Below are positions 1-6,057 of a DNA stretch of 12,185 nt, one piece after another; within the stretch, counting starts at the first letter, position 1; each line of letters starts with the position of its first letter. Origin of the DNA: Syntrophaceae bacterium UBA1163 (GTDB lineage Bacteria; Desulfobacterota; BSN033; UBA1163); the NCBI GenBank assembly GCA_002311635.1, contig DBZJ01000030.1, positions 1-12,185 of the forward strand, in the 5' to 3' direction. The notes beneath the pieces are model-generated. The model searched no databases, had not been told where the DNA came from, and was given only the letters and a program-made list of their open reading frames with translations. Position numbers and translations under genes: made by a program.

Positions 1-157
1 GGGAATCGAACTAAAAAGATGAAACATCCTCCCATCGGGGCATCCGGTTCATTTCTCTCCACCTTCATTCTCTTTGTTCGCGGCCTATCCATCAACACAC
101 GAGCGTTGGAAACACCGAGCTATCCCCAGATGAGGGACAAAGGAGATAACGAAAGAG

Positions 158-1753
158 TTGCAGCCTGAAGAACACCCGCAGGCAGATTTGCGCCGTCATG
201 CATCGCTCGTGGCAACGGGGATCCTGCTCAGTCGCATCGCGGGATTGGTCAGGGATCGCGTTTTCGCCCACTATTTCGGAATTTCTGACGCGGCCGACGC
301 CTTCAAGGCAGCCCTTCGCATTCCAAATTTCCTACAAAACCTGTTTGGAGAGGGGGTGCTCTCGGCTTCATTCATTCCTGTTTACGCCGCCCTGTTGGCT
401 AAAGACGAACGGGATCAGGCAGACGACGTAGCCGCTGCCGTCTTTTGTCTGCTGTCTTTAGTGATTTCTCTCCTGGTTTTGATCGGAGTCCTCGTCACCC
501 CCTTCCTGATTGATGCCATTGCACCCGGATTCAAGGGAGCCAAGCGCGAATTGACGATAGACCTCGTGCGCATTCTGTTTCCAGGGGCCGGCATGTTGGC
601 TCTCTCGGCATGGTGCCTCGGCATTCTTAACAGTCACCGCCGATTTTTCATTTCCTATACGGCACCGGTGATCTGGAATTTGATGATGATCATCTCATTG
701 GTCGTGTTCGGCGGCTCGTTCGAACAATTTCCCCTTGCTAAAATTTTGGCATGGGGGTCCGTCGCCGGCAGCCTCCTGCAGTTCGGAGTCCAATTGCCCT
801 CGGTGACTCGGCTGCTGCATCGATTTCGGGTATCGCTGGGGCTTTCGATGGAAGGGGTAAGAACGGTTGTCCGAAATTTTGTACCGGTCTTTTTCAGCCG
901 GGGTGTCGTCCAGATCAGTGCGTACGTTGATGCCCTCCTCGCAAGTTTCTTGCCAACCGGGGCTGTCGCGGCTTTAGCTAATGCCCAGACGTTGTACCTC
1001 CTGCCCGTGAGTCTCTTCGGCATGTCGGTCTCCGCAGCAGAGCTTCCTGTCCTGTCCAGCGCCACGGGCGAGACCAACGAAGTAAACGCCTACTTGCAAA
1101 AGCGGCTTAACGCCGGCCTTCGTCAGATTGCCTTTTTTGTCGTTCCCTCTGCCATGGCCTTCTTCGCTTTGGGCGACGTGATCGTTGGAGCCATTTACCA
1201 GACAGGCCAATTTACTCGACAGGACTCCGTCTATGTGTGGGGAATTCTGGCCGGCTCGGGGATCGGCCTTTTAGCCACCACATTAGGAAGGCTGTATACT
1301 TCGATGTACTACGCCCTCAAAGACACGGTGACGCCCTTGCGTTATGCGATGCTCCGGGTATTTCTCACCGCAGGTCTCGGATATGTCTGTGCTTTGCCAC
1401 TGCCGCCTGCTCTTGGCATTGACCCGCGTTGGGGAGTGGCAGGGCTAACCGCTTCGGCGGGTTTCTGCGGATGGCTGGAGCTGGTTCTGCTCAGAAATTC
1501 AATGGAGGAGCGGATTGGCAAAACCGGTCTGCCGGCCGGTTTTGTCCTGAAACTCTGGGTTTGTGCAGGGGCAGCTGCGGCTGCTGGCTGGGGAGGCAAA
1601 CTGATGATGAACCCGAGCCATCCGATCATGCTGGCGATCGTATCTTTGGGGATGTACGGCATTGTTTATTTTGGAGCCGCGATTGTTTTTCGTCTACCCG
1701 AGGTAGAAAATCTTGTCAACAAAGTTGCCAGACTTGTTAGATCTCTCCGGTGA
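158..1753 (+). CDS. murJ: Lipid II flippase MurJ (MviN family)
   Basis: Probable integral inner-membrane flippase that moves the peptidoglycan precursor lipid II from the cytoplasmic to the periplasmic face. The 531-residue product is close to the usual MurJ length (about 510-530) and is hydrophobic almost throughout, fitting the 14-helix MOP-superfamily fold. The N-terminal signature is clear: SRIAGLVRDRVFAHYFG (residues 25-41) carries Arg26 and Arg32, and ALRIPNFLQNLFGEG (52-66) carries Arg54; these match the conserved arginines of the family's central cavity. The start is a TTG; I chose it because AGGAGA at 141-146 lies 11 bases upstream and the N-terminus aligns with the family. No neighbour is a peptidoglycan gene, so the assignment rests on sequence alone. 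Nothing looks truncated. Confidence 0.95.
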   Translation: MQPEEHPQADLRRHASLVATGILLSRIAGLVRDRVFAHYFGISDAADAFKAALRIPNFLQNLFGEGVLSASFIPVYAALLAKDERDQADDVAAAVFCLLSLVISLLVLIGVLVTPFLIDAIAPGFKGAKRELTIDLVRILFPGAGMLALSAWCLGILNSHRRFFISYTAPVIWNLMMIISLVVFGGSFEQFPLAKILAWGSVAGSLLQFGVQLPSVTRLLHRFRVSLGLSMEGVRTVVRNFVPVFFSRGVVQISAYVDALLASFLPTGAVAALANAQTLYLLPVSLFGMSVSAAELPVLSSATGETNEVNAYLQKRLNAGLRQIAFFVVPSAMAFFALGDVIVGAIYQTGQFTRQDSVYVWGILAGSGIGLLATTLGRLYTSMYYALKDTVTPLRYAMLRVFLTAGLGYVCALPLPPALGIDPRWGVAGLTASAGFCGWLELVLLRNSMEERIGKTGLPAGFVLKLWVCAGAAAAAGWGGKLMMNPSHPIMLAIVSLGMYGIVYFGAAIVFRLPEVENLVNKVARLVRSLR

Positions 1754-1954
1754 CCGACCTCATCCTCCCGGAAAACCAGCCTAAAATTGATTCTTGCCAA
1801 ATTCAGATGGATGAGCGATATTCTTACCGAAGAAACGTTTGGAAGCCCCACGCCATGCCTTCTCTCTTTCGACACTGTGTCGCATGGTGACAATCGGCCG
1901 GGACAAGGCAAGAAGGCATAAACGGTATGTTGGCCTAAGGATTGAATTGACGGA
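1754..1954 (+). other. Intergenic leader with alternative base-pairing
   Basis: This 201-bp gap precedes the TonB/TolA-like gene and shows no convincing ORF. The 3' segment GGCAAGAAGGCAT (1907-1919) can pair in two mutually exclusive ways: TTCTTGCC (1791-1798) is perfectly complementary to 1907-1914, and ATGCCTTCT (1855-1863) is perfectly complementary to 1911-1919. The enclosed region also holds a small hairpin, CGACA-CTG-TGTCG (1868-1880). No poly-T tract follows, so it is not an intrinsic terminator. It could be a structured 5' untranslated region or chance pairing; I recognise no known riboswitch. Confidence 0.3.
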
Positions 1955-2869
1955 ATGGACAGAGTACGAGGTGGAAGGCAACCGCATTCTCGTTTGAGCA
2001 ACCGGGACTACGGCGATACCGGTGGATTATTCAAGACAGGTATCGTCTCGTTCCTCCTCCATTTTACCTTAGCGGTCATTTTGATTCTCAGCACAAGGTC
2101 CACGATTCCTAAAATCGGGCCGTCGGTTTATCGAGTGACGATTCGGTCTTTTTCGCCCCAGGGAGACGGAACCCCGCTGGGTAGCCCCAATCCGGGGCCG
2201 GGTAGGACTGCCGAACTGCCTGCATCTCCGCCGGGCGAAAAACTGAAGCCCGTTGTAAACCAAAAAGGGACTGAAAAAGCTGAGGCCGCAAAATCGCGCC
2301 AGAAAAAAGCGGAAAATGTGGAGAAGGGATGGAGTTTGGAAAAAAGAAAAAGTTCTCTGAAGTCCATTCAAGAGGCCATCGAGGATATTGATAAAAAGGC
2401 AGCCCTTGCCGAGATTCAGAAAAAGGTAACCCGCCGTGAGAGATCGGCTCGTCTCTCTCAAGGACTAACAGTAACCGGAGGATCAGGAACGGGGTCGGGA
2501 TCTGGAACCGGATCAGGGCCAGTAGGTTCTCCCTCGGGCGGATCACCCTGGGGTTCCTCCTCCGGAGGTTCATCCGCATTGGAATCCAGATTAAGCGATT
2601 ACTACAGTGCGATATGGGCAAAGATCAAAAAGGAATGGACTCTTCCGGGAGACCTCCCCAAAGGAAAAACGGACTTAGAGACAGCGATCGTTATCATCAT
2701 AGAGAGGGACGGCAAAGTTCAAAAGTCATGGTTTGAAAAAAGATCCGGCAATGCCCATTATGACCAGAGTACGATGCGGGCGATCAAGAAGGCAGAACCT
2801 TTACCACCTATCCCTAAGGAATTCAGCGACGAAACCTTTGAGATTGGAATCCGTTTTCATCCGGAATAG
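1955..2869 (+). CDS. TonB/TolA-like envelope protein with TonB C-terminal domain
   Basis: Predicted inner-membrane-anchored, periplasm-spanning protein of the TonB/TolA class. Layout of the 304 residues: short basic cytoplasmic N-terminus (1-27); one membrane helix (about 29-46); a Pro/Gly-rich stretch (66-94); a charged Lys/Glu/Ala-rich segment likely helical or coiled-coil (105-168); a Gly/Ser linker (175-207); and a C-terminal domain (about 211-304) beginning LSDYYSAIWAKIKKEW and ending in FEIGIRF, as in TonB/TolA C-terminal domains. The family couples inner-membrane proton-driven motors (ExbBD or TolQR) to outer-membrane partners; no motor gene is adjacent. It might energise the BtuB-like receptor encoded downstream, but that is only inferred. 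The ATG has a weak ribosome site (AAGG near 1936-1939, 15 bases away); a TTG at 1994 would still keep the membrane helix. Confidence 0.75.
   Translation: MDRVRGGRQPHSRLSNRDYGDTGGLFKTGIVSFLLHFTLAVILILSTRSTIPKIGPSVYRVTIRSFSPQGDGTPLGSPNPGPGRTAELPASPPGEKLKPVVNQKGTEKAEAAKSRQKKAENVEKGWSLEKRKSSLKSIQEAIEDIDKKAALAEIQKKVTRRERSARLSQGLTVTGGSGTGSGSGTGSGPVGSPSGGSPWGSSSGGSSALESRLSDYYSAIWAKIKKEWTLPGDLPKGKTDLETAIVIIIERDGKVQKSWFEKRSGNAHYDQSTMRAIKKAEPLPPIPKEFSDETFEIGIRFHPE
2473..2577 (+). repeat. Low-complexity Gly/Ser-coding repeat within the TonB/TolA-like gene
   Basis: This is an internal stretch of imperfect short repeats built on GGATCAGGAAC / GGATCTGGAACC / GGATCAGGG units. It encodes the flexible Gly-Ser-Thr-Pro linker (about residues 175-207) between the charged shaft and the C-terminal domain. 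Such linkers commonly vary in length between strains by slippage, so length differences among relatives would be expected here. Confidence 0.6.
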
Positions 2870-3002
2870 GAAGTTCATTGAATTCGAGGGCGATTGGGTG
2901 AGGATGCATACACTTCCTTTGCTCGGCCCCGATGGAAGGGTAAGGGAGTGGGGATAAGAAACAGGAGAGGCCAGAAGAGATTTCTCCGTCTCATGTGATA
3001 CC

Positions 3003-3935
3003 ATGGAAGCTTATTCCAACAAAGAAGTCGTCCTGCGAACCCATGGCTTGAGCAAGAAGTTTGGAAAGCGCTGGGCGGCCAGGGACTTAAACCTTGAAGT
3101 CTACCGGGGAGACGTTTTCTGTTTCCTCGGTCCAAACGGCGCCGGAAAAAGTACAACCATCCGCATGATCCTAACGCTCCTCACGCCTTCAGCCGGCTCG
3201 ATTGAAATTTTCGGGATGGATCTTCATAAGCACCGCGGTGCCGTCCTCTCACGGGTCTGCGGAATCGTCGAGAAAGCAGATTTCTACCTCTACCTTTCAG
3301 CCTACAAGAACCTGGAGATACTCGGTTCGATGACTCGTCGTGTCCAAAAAGAAGAGATCATGGAGGCCCTCGAGGTGGTCGGGTTGACATCCCGTGCCTT
3401 TGAAAAAGTCAAGACGTTTTCACATGGGATGAAGCAACGGCTCGGAATCGCCCAGGCGTTGTTGACGAAGCCCCAACTGATCATCCTTGACGAACCGACG
3501 GCAGGACTCGATCCACAGGGAATGAAGGAAGTCAGGGGACTGATCAAGGAACTCGCCAACGAGAAAGGAATGACCATTTTCCTCTCTTCTCATCTACTTT
3601 CGGAAGTTGAGCTGGTGGCCACGAGGATGGCGGTGATCAATCGGGGCGAGCTGATTGCTCAGGGGTTTGTTTCGGAGCTGCTTGACAAAGAACCGATAGA
3701 GTATTCCGTCCAAGTCTCACCCTTTGATTCCGCGGTCGAACTCCTCGGGAAGCTTACATGGGTGGAGGTCCTCGCCGCCGAGGACGGCAAGATCGAATTG
3801 CGTGTGGAACCCGGTCGTGCTTCAGAGTTGAACCGGTTTCTTGTATCGAATCACGTTGAGGTCTTGTCCTTCTATCCTCATCGAACACTCGAAGATTTCT
3901 TTCTGAAGATCACCGAAGGGACCTCTGAGATATGA
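3003..3935 (+). CDS. ABC transporter ATP-binding protein (ABC-2 / BcrA-like exporter class)
   Basis: Cytoplasmic ATPase subunit of a membrane export system. The 310-residue product has every ABC motif in order: Walker A GPNGAGKST (43-51), an acidic Glu90 at the position of the Q-loop glutamine (seen in BcrA/CcmA-type ATPases), signature FSHGMKQRLGIAQ (139-151), Walker B LIILDEP (159-165), D-loop AGLD, and the switch His197 in LSSHLLSE. The extra 80 or so C-terminal residues past the nucleotide-binding domain are usual for this class. It overlaps the next gene by four bases (ATGA), indicating translational coupling with its permease. The ribosome site upstream of the ATG is weak. The substrate cannot be read from the sequence; drug, lipid or peptide export and gliding-type roles all occur in this family. 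Confidence 0.93.
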   Translation: MEAYSNKEVVLRTHGLSKKFGKRWAARDLNLEVYRGDVFCFLGPNGAGKSTTIRMILTLLTPSAGSIEIFGMDLHKHRGAVLSRVCGIVEKADFYLYLSAYKNLEILGSMTRRVQKEEIMEALEVVGLTSRAFEKVKTFSHGMKQRLGIAQALLTKPQLIILDEPTAGLDPQGMKEVRGLIKELANEKGMTIFLSSHLLSEVELVATRMAVINRGELIAQGFVSELLDKEPIEYSVQVSPFDSAVELLGKLTWVEVLAAEDGKIELRVEPGRASELNRFLVSNHVEVLSFYPHRTLEDFFLKITEGTSEI

Positions 3936-4774
3936 AGCTCTTCTGGTTCGAGACCTACAAGATATTCAGCCGATGGCGCACGTACATCAGCTTCGGCTTC
4001 ATCGCCTTGATTGTCATCATGACCGAAGTGGTGATGAAATTGAGCGCCCATGAAATCCTTTATCGTATGATGAGATCTTTCCAGAAGGATTTTCTCATCT
4101 TCGGGAATGTCTTGAATGGCTGGTTCATTACAGCTTTTATCATGAACAGCCTCCATATCCACATCCCCTTTTTCATCACCCTTGTGGCTGGAGACATCGT
4201 CTCAAACGAAGCCACCTCCGGGACCGTAAGGCTTCTGTTGATTCGGCCCCCTTCGCGAAGCAAGATCATTACAGCCAAGTACCTCACCACCCTTTTTTAC
4301 ACAACAGGGCTGGTCATCTTTCTCGGGCTGATATGCATCACCCTCGGTCTTCTCCTGTTCGGCAAGGGTGATTTAATAATGAACTATCAAACCAAGTTCC
4401 GACTCGTCCTTATTCCCGAGGCGGAAGTCCCCTTACGAATGCTCCTTGCCTTTACAGCAGCGGTCTGGTCCATGACAGTGGTGGCTTCTCTCGCCTTTCT
4501 TTTTTCAACGCTGGCGGAGAATTCCATCGGCCCCATCATCGGCACAATGGCCGTCGTCATTGTCTTCCTTGTTCTCGGAAACTTTCCCTTTGATTTCTTC
4601 CGAATGCTGAGTCCCTATCTCTTTACAACCTACACGGTCTTCTGGCAGCGGTTTTTCGATCAGCCGATACCGTGGCAGGAGATCGCGAAGTCGGCCGTCA
4701 TTCTTGGCCTCCACAACATCGGCTTGTTTTTGATCGCTTTTATCGTCTTCAATAGAAAGGATATAACGAGTTGA
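3932..4774 (+). CDS. ABC-2 type transporter permease
   Basis: Six-helix inner-membrane permease that pairs with the ATPase encoded immediately upstream. In the 280 residues, hydrophobic segments lie at about 17-34, 60-86, 117-143, 168-192, 198-215 and 252-273. The segment after helix 2 reads SNEATSGTVRLLLIRPPSRS (91-110), the coupling motif typical of ABC-2 permeases (acidic residue, GT, LL, P, SR), and the C-terminal FNRKDI is also characteristic. The start ATG overlaps the ATPase stop (ATGA at 3932-3935), and the stop overlaps the next gene's TTG start. The long loop between helices 1 and 2 and that between helices 3 and 4 are probably the periplasmic ones. Substrate unknown. Confidence 0.9.
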   Translation: MKLFWFETYKIFSRWRTYISFGFIALIVIMTEVVMKLSAHEILYRMMRSFQKDFLIFGNVLNGWFITAFIMNSLHIHIPFFITLVAGDIVSNEATSGTVRLLLIRPPSRSKIITAKYLTTLFYTTGLVIFLGLICITLGLLLFGKGDLIMNYQTKFRLVLIPEAEVPLRMLLAFTAAVWSMTVVASLAFLFSTLAENSIGPIIGTMAVVIVFLVLGNFPFDFFRMLSPYLFTTYTVFWQRFFDQPIPWQEIAKSAVILGLHNIGLFLIAFIVFNRKDITS

Positions 4775-5466
4775 AAAGAGTTTTATTATTGGTTGGGATT
4801 CTTTTTTTGATTTCGACGGAGGGGATTCAAGCCCAGGAAGATGCCTCCCGCTATCTCGATTCGATAGAAAAAAAATATTCCACGCTAAAGAATTACGTCG
4901 TGGACGTGAACGTCCATTTTGACATCGAAGCGCTCAAAGCACCAGACCTGCAGGCCAAGCTTTATTACAAGGCGCCCGACAAAATGAAAGTGGAATCCAA
5001 ACGAATCTTCTTCTTTCCTCAGGAGGGCGGATATTTCAATCCCTCTCTGTTCAAGAAAAAGGCTTTCGACGTCAGACTGGTGGAGCGCTTAGTCTATGAC
5101 GGCAGAAAAGCGGTCAGGCTGAAACTCACTCCAATGGATACGAACACCTATGACAAGAGTTTTGTGTTGACGATAGACACGGACCGAAGCCTGATCAGAG
5201 AGATCAAGATCTCACCTTCCGAGGGGAGGGAGGTCAAAGCTACCTTGGACTACGGGCGATTCGGCGATTTCGAGCTTCCGACGCATATTGACCTCCAGAT
5301 CGACATGCCCTCCGGCGAACCGACTGGGATGAAGGAATTTACACAGTTCGGACAGAAGGCCAAGAGGATCACGGGCAAGGTTGAAATCACGTATTCGAAT
5401 TACCGGATCAACGTGGGTCTGAGCGATGACATTTTTCGAGAGAAAGGACCCCAGAAGTCGGAGTGA
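4771..5466 (+). CDS. LolA-like outer-membrane lipoprotein-sorting family protein
   Basis: Predicted secreted periplasmic protein of 231 residues. A Sec signal peptide is evident: basic MKR, a hydrophobic core to about residue 17, and a likely cleavage after IQAQ (about 22); no lipobox cysteine is seen. The mature part starts with a helix (YLDSIEKKYSTLKNYVVDV) followed by many alternating beta strands, including YYKAPDKMKVES, FVLTIDTDRSLIREIKI and a late VEITYSNYRINVGLSDDIF. This layout is typical of the LolA/LolB-like half-barrel family annotated 'outer membrane lipoprotein-sorting protein'. The start is TTG (4771), whose last two bases share the upstream TGA stop, so it is translationally coupled to the permease. 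It may work with the ABC pair in lipid or lipoprotein handling; true LolA function is not established. Confidence 0.75.
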   Translation: MKRVLLLVGILFLISTEGIQAQEDASRYLDSIEKKYSTLKNYVVDVNVHFDIEALKAPDLQAKLYYKAPDKMKVESKRIFFFPQEGGYFNPSLFKKKAFDVRLVERLVYDGRKAVRLKLTPMDTNTYDKSFVLTIDTDRSLIREIKISPSEGREVKATLDYGRFGDFELPTHIDLQIDMPSGEPTGMKEFTQFGQKAKRITGKVEITYSNYRINVGLSDDIFREKGPQKSE

Positions 5467-5577
5467 ATAAAGAAAAATCTCTACTACTAACGCTGAATTT
5501 CTTGAAATTTTGTTAACCAAAAACTTTCCCGAACATTTTCTCCTTCCACTTCGGGGACTGTGTCGTTATCCTTTTTT
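5467..5577. other. Intergenic stretch after the ABC cassette, no clear terminator
   Basis: This is AT-rich sequence following the LolA-like gene. The only structure seen is a weak A/T-rich hairpin, AATTTC-TT-GAAATT at 5496-5509, followed by TTGTT. It is too weak to call an intrinsic terminator with confidence. No ORF with a ribosome site is seen. Confidence 0.35.
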
Positions 5578-5578
5578 C

Positions 5579-5669
5579 GTCATTGCGAGTGAACAAAGAG
5601 AGCGTGGCAATCTCTTTGTCTTCAATGGCTTATGAGATTGCTTCAGTCGTTTCACTCCCTCGCAATGAC
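5579..5669. repeat. Imperfect inverted repeat, dispersed 'GTCATTGCGAG' family
   Basis: Two 36-nt arms (5579-5614 and 5634-5669) are imperfect reverse complements around a 19-nt centre. The outer 11 bases (GTCATTGCGAG / CTCGCAATGAC) and the inner GCAATCTC / GAGATTGC are perfect; the middle of each arm diverges. Repeats of this kind, with GTCATTGCGAG ends and a GCAATCTC core, are familiar as multicopy intergenic elements in environmental bacterial genomes and resemble non-autonomous palindromic or MITE-like units. No transposase is encoded, and flanking direct repeats are not obvious. It lies between two transcription units, upstream of the riboswitch promoter. Confidence 0.75.
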
Positions 5670-5720
5670 ATCGCAACAATTCCCCAAGTGGGGAGGAGTC
5701 TTCTGGATCATACAGAAAAC

Positions 5721-5760
5721 TTGACAGACTGTTTACGATTTTGTTAATAGAAACTATATA
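5721..5760 (+). promoter_or_regulatory. Candidate sigma-70 promoter(s) for the cobalamin operon
   Basis: TTGACA at 5721-5726 is a perfect -35 box; 17 bases later lies TTAATA (5744-5749), a poor -10, within TGTTAATA. A second overlapping option is TTTACG (5732-5737), 17 bases, then TATATA (5755-5760). The first would start RNA near 5757, just before the riboswitch helix that begins at 5768, and fits better. The exact -10 is uncertain. Confidence 0.6.
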
Positions 5761-5767
5761 AACGGTG

Positions 5768-5950
5768 ACGTCCAGGTAAAGGGAACCCCGTGACTCCACT
5801 CCGAGGAGAAATCGGGGACGGACCCGCCGCTGTAGTCCCGACCCCGTACTTTTGGGGTAAATGCCTTAACAAAAAAGCCACTGTCCTGAGCACGCCGAAG
5901 GATGGGAAGGCGAGTTAAGGTCGGGAGAGTCAGAAAACCTGCCTGGATGT
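5768..5950 (+). promoter_or_regulatory. Cobalamin riboswitch aptamer
   Basis: RNA aptamer that senses cobalamin and controls the operon downstream. A 9-bp closing helix pairs ACGTCCAGG (5768-5776) with CCTGGATGT (5942-5950). Inside are the hallmark conserved elements: AAAGGGAA (5778-5785), the CCCCG...CGGGG arm (5786-5790 with 5813-5817) and GACGGACCCGCCGCTGTA (5817-5834), closing with ACCTGCC (5937-5943). A variable peripheral arm is closed by CCTTAAC (5864-5870) and GTTAAGG (5914-5920), preceded by a small hairpin ACCCC...GGGGT. The aptamer is about 180 nt, within the normal range, and lies directly ahead of a TonB-dependent receptor and cobamide genes, which supports the call. Confidence 0.93.
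5881..5905. repeat. Short dispersed-repeat-like sequence inside the riboswitch variable arm
   Basis: CTGTCCTGAGCACGCCGAAG, continuing GATGG, closely resembles a short multicopy repeat often seen between genes in environmental bacteria (forms such as TGTCCTGAGC...GAAGGATG, whose reverse strand reads LRRAQD-like when translated). It lies entirely inside the loop closed by 5864-5870 and 5914-5920, so an insertion there would leave the conserved aptamer core intact. The match is from memory, not from a search. Confidence 0.5.
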
Positions 5951-5951
5951 T

Positions 5952-6041
5952 CTTCACTCAAAGGTCTTCGAGGATAAGACTGTGAAGGGTGCATGCGGGT
6001 AAAATCCCCAGTCTTCAATGCGAAGGCTGGGGATTTTTTTT
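5952..6041 (+). terminator. Riboswitch expression platform: anti-antiterminator, antiterminator and intrinsic terminator
   Basis: The intrinsic terminator is a 15-bp hairpin: 6002-6016 pairs with 6022-6036 (one G-U at 6012/6026), with a 5-nt loop, and eight T residues occupy 6034-6041. Its 5' arm can instead pair upstream: CAGTCTT (6009-6015) with AAGACTG (5976-5982), and CCC (6006-6008) with GGG (5997-5999), which would stop the terminator forming. In turn AAGACTG can be captured in a hairpin of CTTCAC (5952-5957) with GTGAAG (5982-5987) plus GTCTT (5964-5968) with AAGAC (5976-5980). Cobalamin binding probably stabilises that last hairpin next to the aptamer, allowing termination when B12 is plentiful. 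Pairings are seen in the sequence; the ligand logic is inferred from known cobalamin riboswitches. Confidence 0.85.
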
Positions 6042-6057
6042 GGCGGGGAATTGCTTT

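Noticed and set aside
1..11. GGGAATCGAAC, the reverse complement of a tRNA T-loop-like GTTCGATTCCC
   Set aside because: The bases on the other side cannot form a T-stem or acceptor, so this is not a tRNA end.
19..168. Small + strand ORF (about 49 codons) ahead of murJ, frame open from base 1
   Set aside because: No ribosome site, no recognisable protein, and an open frame of this length is expected by chance fairly often; it could still be the tail of an upstream gene cut by the window edge.
2733..2957. 74-codon ORF overlapping the end of the TonB/TolA-like gene
   Set aside because: It mostly shadows the real gene in another frame, has no ribosome site, and its unique tail shows no recognisable motif.
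5579..5669. CRISPR-like or IS element interpretation of the repeat
   Set aside because: There is only one pair of inverted arms, no regularly spaced direct repeats and no transposase gene.
5681..5694. Hairpin TCCCC-AAGT-GGGGA as a terminator
   Set aside because: Only five base pairs and no T-run on either strand.
5566..5957. Minus-strand ORFs across the noncoding region
   Set aside because: They are translations of the inverted repeat and of the riboswitch; the RRAQD-type peptide is typical of spurious ORFs over dispersed repeats.
5989..6057. In-frame GTG that would extend the BtuB-like protein by 23 residues
   Set aside because: The extension is encoded by the riboswitch terminator hairpin and T-tract and would bury the signal peptide; the ATG at 6058 gives a clean signal peptide.
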